The notes under the pieces: model-generated | Database searches by the model: none | What the model was told of the DNA's origin: nothing | The model's input: the letters and a program-made list of their open reading frames with translations, nothing else | Program-made: the position numbers and the translations under genes | Source: an uncultured Thermoleophilia bacterium | GTDB taxonomy: Bacteria > Actinomycetota > Thermoleophilia > Miltoncostaeales > Miltoncostaeaceae | DNA length: 64,000 nt | Assembly: GCA_938017905.1 (NCBI GenBank) | Contig: CALIKX010000026.1 | Coordinates: forward strand, 28,868-92,867 | Direction of reading: 5' to 3' | In this document: positions 61,343 to 64,000 of the stretch, piece by piece | How the letters are laid out: the number at the start of each line of letters is the position of its first letter | Numbering within the stretch: the first letter of the stretch is position 1

Positions 61343-62878
61343 CTACGCCGTCACCTCGTCAGCCTCGATGCGGGGGAAGAGCGGCGGGGGCGGCACCACC
61401 CGGGCGCGGGGCGTGCCGGCGTCCCACGCGGCGCGGTCGAGCCCCACGGCCTCCGCGGGCTCGCCCAGCGCCGTGAGCACCTGGGCGCACGAGCCGGGCA
61501 GCACCGGCCACAGCAGCACCGCGGCAATGCGCAGTCCGTTGGCCACGCTGAACAGCGCCTGGTCGAGCTCGCCCGCGCGGGCATCGTCCTTGGCGAGGGC
61601 CCAGGGCTCGCGCTCCTCCACCAGCCGGTTCAGGCGCCGCACCCAGCCCCACGCGGCCTCCACCGCGCCGGTCACGTCATCGGCGCCGAACCGCTCCACC
61701 ACCTCATCGCGGGCGCGGGCCGCCTCGGCCGCCACCTCGGTATCGCCACCGGGGTCCGCGGGCACCACGCCGTCGCGGTAGCGCTCGATCATCTTGGCGG
61801 TGCGCGACAGCAGGTTGCCGAAGTCGTTCGCCAACTCGCTCGTGTAGCGCTGGTGGAAGCCCTCGTCGGTGAATGTGCCGTCCTCGCCGAAGCGGATCTC
61901 GCGGCACAGGTAGTACCGCAGGGCATCCAGCCCGTAGCGCTCGATGTACGGGAAGGGGTCGACGATGTTGCCCGTGGTCTTGGACAGCCGCTCGCCGCCC
62001 TTGAGGATGTACCCGTGCACGAACAGGCGCTCCGGCAGCGCCAGATCGGCGCTCATCAGCAGCGACGGCCAGATGACGGCGTGGAACTTGAGGATGTCCT
62101 TCGCCATCAGCTGCAACGTAGGCGGCCACAGGCGGTCCACCAGGTCGGTCCCCGGCTCCGCATACGTGAGGGCCGTGTAGTAGTTGAACAGCGCATCCAC
62201 CCACACGTAGACGGTGTGCGCGGGATCCCACGGCACCATGACGCCCCACTCCACCTGCGCGCGGCTCATCGAGAGGTCCTCGAGGCCGTCCTCCACCATC
62301 CGTCGGGCCTCGTTCATCCGGGTGCGGGGGCGCACGAAGTCGGGCACCGCGTCGTAGTGCGCGAGCAGGGCATCACGATAGGCGGAGAGCCGGAAGAACC
62401 AGTTCTCCTCCTCGATCCACTCCACCGGGCGGTGGTGAATGGGGCACGTGGTGCCCTCGGCGAGGTCGCCCTCGTTATAGAAGGCCTCGCATGAGGTGCA
62501 GTACCAGCCGCCGTAGCTGCCCTTGTAGATATCGCCCTTCTCGTGCATGTGCACGATGAGCGCCTGCACGGCCGCCTTGTGCTGGTCGTCGGTGGTGCGG
62601 ATGAAGAAGTCATTGCTCGCGCCCAGCACGCCGCCCATCTCGCGGAAGCGGGCCGACAGCGCGTCGGCATGCTCCTTGGGCGCACGCCCGGCCTCCTCGG
62701 CGGCGCGCGCGATCTTTGCGCCGTGCTCGTCCGTGCCGGTGAGGAAGAACACGTCCTCGCCGCGCTGGCGGTGGTGCCGCGCCAGCACGTCGGCCATGAT
62801 CGTGGTGTACGCGTGGCCCACATGCGGGTCCGCATTCACGTAGTAGATCGGCGTCGTGATGAAGAAGCGGCCGGGCAC
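61343..62878 (-). CDS. metG: Methionyl-tRNA synthetase
   Basis: The 511-residue class I synthetase has ITTPIYYVNADPHVGHAY (HIGH motif as HVGH), the zinc knuckle CTSCEAFYNEGD with TCPIHH, WVDALFNYYTAL, and GERLSKTTGN as the KMSKS loop. The anticodon-binding helical domain follows from about residue 360. No C-terminal tRNA-binding (Trbp111) extension is present. GTG 62878 has TATGCT 9 nt upstream. The stop overlaps the first codons of the tatD frame. Confidence 0.95.
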   Translation of the reverse strand: MPGRFFITTPIYYVNADPHVGHAYTTIMADVLARHHRQRGEDVFFLTGTDEHGAKIARAAEEAGRAPKEHADALSARFREMGGVLGASNDFFIRTTDDQHKAAVQALIVHMHEKGDIYKGSYGGWYCTSCEAFYNEGDLAEGTTCPIHHRPVEWIEEENWFFRLSAYRDALLAHYDAVPDFVRPRTRMNEARRMVEDGLEDLSMSRAQVEWGVMVPWDPAHTVYVWVDALFNYYTALTYAEPGTDLVDRLWPPTLQLMAKDILKFHAVIWPSLLMSADLALPERLFVHGYILKGGERLSKTTGNIVDPFPYIERYGLDALRYYLCREIRFGEDGTFTDEGFHQRYTSELANDFGNLLSRTAKMIERYRDGVVPADPGGDTEVAAEAARARDEVVERFGADDVTGAVEAAWGWVRRLNRLVEEREPWALAKDDARAGELDQALFSVANGLRIAAVLLWPVLPGSCAQVLTALGEPAEAVGLDRAAWDAGTPRARVVPPPPLFPRIEADEVTA

Positions 62879-62920
62879 GGAGGAGGCAGCATAGCGACGG
62901 CACCCCCACCCCCCGCGCGC

Positions 62921-63409
62921 GTGCAGGCCGTGGTCCGGGCCGTCGCGCTGCGGCTGCGTGCCGCGGGAGTTCCGTGGCGCCTGGCCGGCAGCGCGGCGCT
63001 GCTCGTGCGCGGACTGCCCGCGCGCCCGGCCGACATCGACCTCGAGGTGGCCACCGCCGACGCGGCGGCGGCGGCCCGTGCGCTGGGCCTGCCCGCCCCG
63101 GCACGCGAGGCGGGCGGGGGCTGGTCATCCGAGCGCGCGCAGGGTCACGTGGCCGGCGTGGGCATCGACCTCTCGGGGGGCCTCGTCGTCACCGGGCCCG
63201 GCGGCACGATGCGCGCGATGGACGCCCCGGTGGAAGAGCACGACGGCATCCCCCTCCTCCCCATCGGCGAATCCCTGGCGCGGGCGATGGTGGCGGGGAG
63301 CGATGCCCGGCGCGCCAAGGCGATCGCGGCACTGCCCGACGACCCGGCCGCGAGGGCACGGGCCATCGCCTACGCGGAGTCGCGCGCCGCCGCCAGCGCC
63401 GCCCGGTAG
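62921..63409 (+). CDS. Minimal nucleotidyltransferase-fold protein
   Basis: The 162-residue protein starts with WRLAGSAALLVRGLPARPAD and IDLEV, the hG[GS]...DxD pattern of the nucleotidyltransferase fold; GIDLSG gives a possible third acidic residue. It ends with a helix containing DARRAKAIAALPDDPAAR. It sits between rsmI and metG on the opposite strand, overlapping the end of rsmI by 40 bp. The start is uncertain: GTG 62921 is the first standard codon, though AGGAGG at 62881 lies 4 nt before an in-frame ATA. Role unknown. Confidence 0.65.
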   Translation: MQAVVRAVALRLRAAGVPWRLAGSAALLVRGLPARPADIDLEVATADAAAAARALGLPAPAREAGGGWSSERAQGHVAGVGIDLSGGLVVTGPGGTMRAMDAPVEEHDGIPLLPIGESLARAMVAGSDARRAKAIAALPDDPAARARAIAYAESRAAASAAR

Positions 63410-64000
63410 GCGGCGTTTCGCGGGGCGGCGCCCAGCGCTGCCACCACATCTGCGGCCCGGGCGGGGCTCATGCCGGCGGCGAGCATGGGGGCGATCGCCG
63501 CGGCCAGGGCCTCATCATCCGGGGGCGCCGGATCGGGCGGGGGCGCGATCACCACGGCAACCTCGCCCTTCAGGGGCCCGGTGATGCGCGCCGCGAGGTC
63601 GGCGGCGGCCCCGGAGACAACCTCCTCATGCACCTTGGTGAGTTCGCGGCACACGGCCACGCGGCGCGCGGGGTCGTGCCGGGCGATCGCGGCGAGCAGC
63701 GCGGCCGTGCGGTGCGGGCTCTCGAACACCACCGCCGGGGCATCCCAGGCATCGAGGCGCGCGAGCAGTGCCGCGATCTCGCCCGCCTTCCGCGGGGCGA
63801 ACCCGGCGAACCCGTAGCCGGTGCCCGTGGCCAGCCCCGATGCAACCAGGGCGGTCTCCACCGCGCCGGGGCCGGGGATGACCGTGGCGGGCAGGCCGGC
63901 ATCCCGGGCCGCAGCCACCACCCGCGAGCCCGGATCGCTCACGCCGGGCATGCCCGCATCGCTCACCAGCGCCACCGTGGCACCGTCCTGCATGCGCCGC
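63370..64000 (-). CDS. rsmI: 16S rRNA (cytidine1402-2'-O)-methyltransferase RsmI, 5' end beyond window
   Basis: The visible 209 residues lack the N-terminus, cut by the window edge. VALVSDAGMPGVSDPGSRVV, VIPGPGAVETALVASGL, VFESPHRTAALL and CRELTKVHEEVVSG are the signatures of RsmI, a tetrapyrrole-methylase-fold enzyme that 2'-O-methylates C1402 of 16S rRNA. The C-terminal helix (APRNAAYRAALAA) is typical. It lies upstream of metG, as in many bacteria. Confidence 0.94.
   Translation of the reverse strand, partial: RRMQDGATVALVSDAGMPGVSDPGSRVVAAARDAGLPATVIPGPGAVETALVASGLATGTGYGFAGFAPRKAGEIAALLARLDAWDAPAVVFESPHRTAALLAAIARHDPARRVAVCRELTKVHEEVVSGAAADLAARITGPLKGEVAVVIAPPPDPAPPDDEALAAAIAPMLAAGMSPARAADVVAALGAAPRNAAYRAALAAARDSA

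Noticed and set aside
62881..62893. AGGAGG followed by an in-frame ATA as start of the nucleotidyltransferase gene
   Set aside because: The spacing is short and ATA starts are extremely rare. The same bases hold the -10 box (TATGCT on the other strand) and leader of metG, which explains them.

Overview
The window is very GC-rich (roughly 70% by eye), densely packed with genes on both strands, and looks chromosomal from end to end. I see no insertion sequence, prophage, CRISPR array or rRNA operon. Several features point to Actinomycetota, probably a deep branch such as Thermoleophilia rather than a mycobacterium or streptomycete: a fused E2-E1 2-oxoglutarate dehydrogenase, an initiator tRNA with U at position 72, a tandem pair of ArsA-like ATPases, a full-length Lhr helicase followed by a Nei glycosylase, and widespread leaderless -10/start arrangements. 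The taxonomic placement is inference.

Layout. 1-5.6 kb: an unknown partial gene, HU, tRNA-Leu, a Ppx/GppA phosphatase, a PhzF-like isomerase and two ArsA-type ATPases. 5.6-9.4 kb (minus strand): a beta-propeller protein, an MSMEG_0565-type glycosyltransferase, an FdrA-type acyl-CoA synthetase homologue and a small helix-turn-helix protein. 9.5-12.9 kb: an ArsR repressor, a DUF2892 protein, an MMPL transporter and a methyltransferase, with an operator-like palindrome in the promoter. 12.8-19.7 kb: a tandem-duplicated alpha/beta hydrolase, a second MMPL transporter, a TauE-like permease, a DUF1116 protein (partner family of FdrA) and a TPR protein. 20-24.6 kb: the primary sigma factor behind a structured leader, a MOSC protein, methylglyoxal synthase, tRNA-fMet and a MASE1-EamA membrane fusion. 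24.6-32.9 kb: a multicopper oxidase coupled to a secreted pentapeptide-repeat protein, TypA, an EgtD-like methyltransferase, a degenerate DHPS-like/MBL-like pair and a membrane Mrr-like nuclease. 33-36.6 kb: nadBAC under a perfect 13-bp inverted repeat. 36.6-43 kb: a 2-oxoglutarate dehydrogenase operon made of one E2-E1 fusion carrying two lipoyl domains, E3, and a lipoate/octanoyl ligase. 43-58.9 kb: CapA-like, TPP enzyme, BI-1, ClpS, Lhr, Nei, TMEM175-like, YihY, Ppk1, subtilase and NodB deacetylase. 58.9-64 kb: rsmI (cut by the window edge), metG, tatD, rsmA and ispE in the order known from many bacteria.

Two features run through the whole window. Many genes have a TANNNT-type -10 box only 6-8 nt before the start codon and no Shine-Dalgarno sequence, which implies leaderless mRNAs; I used this to choose several starts. 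Five convergent gene pairs share one CTAG as both stop codons. Adjacent co-directional genes usually overlap by 4 nt (ATGA/GTGA).
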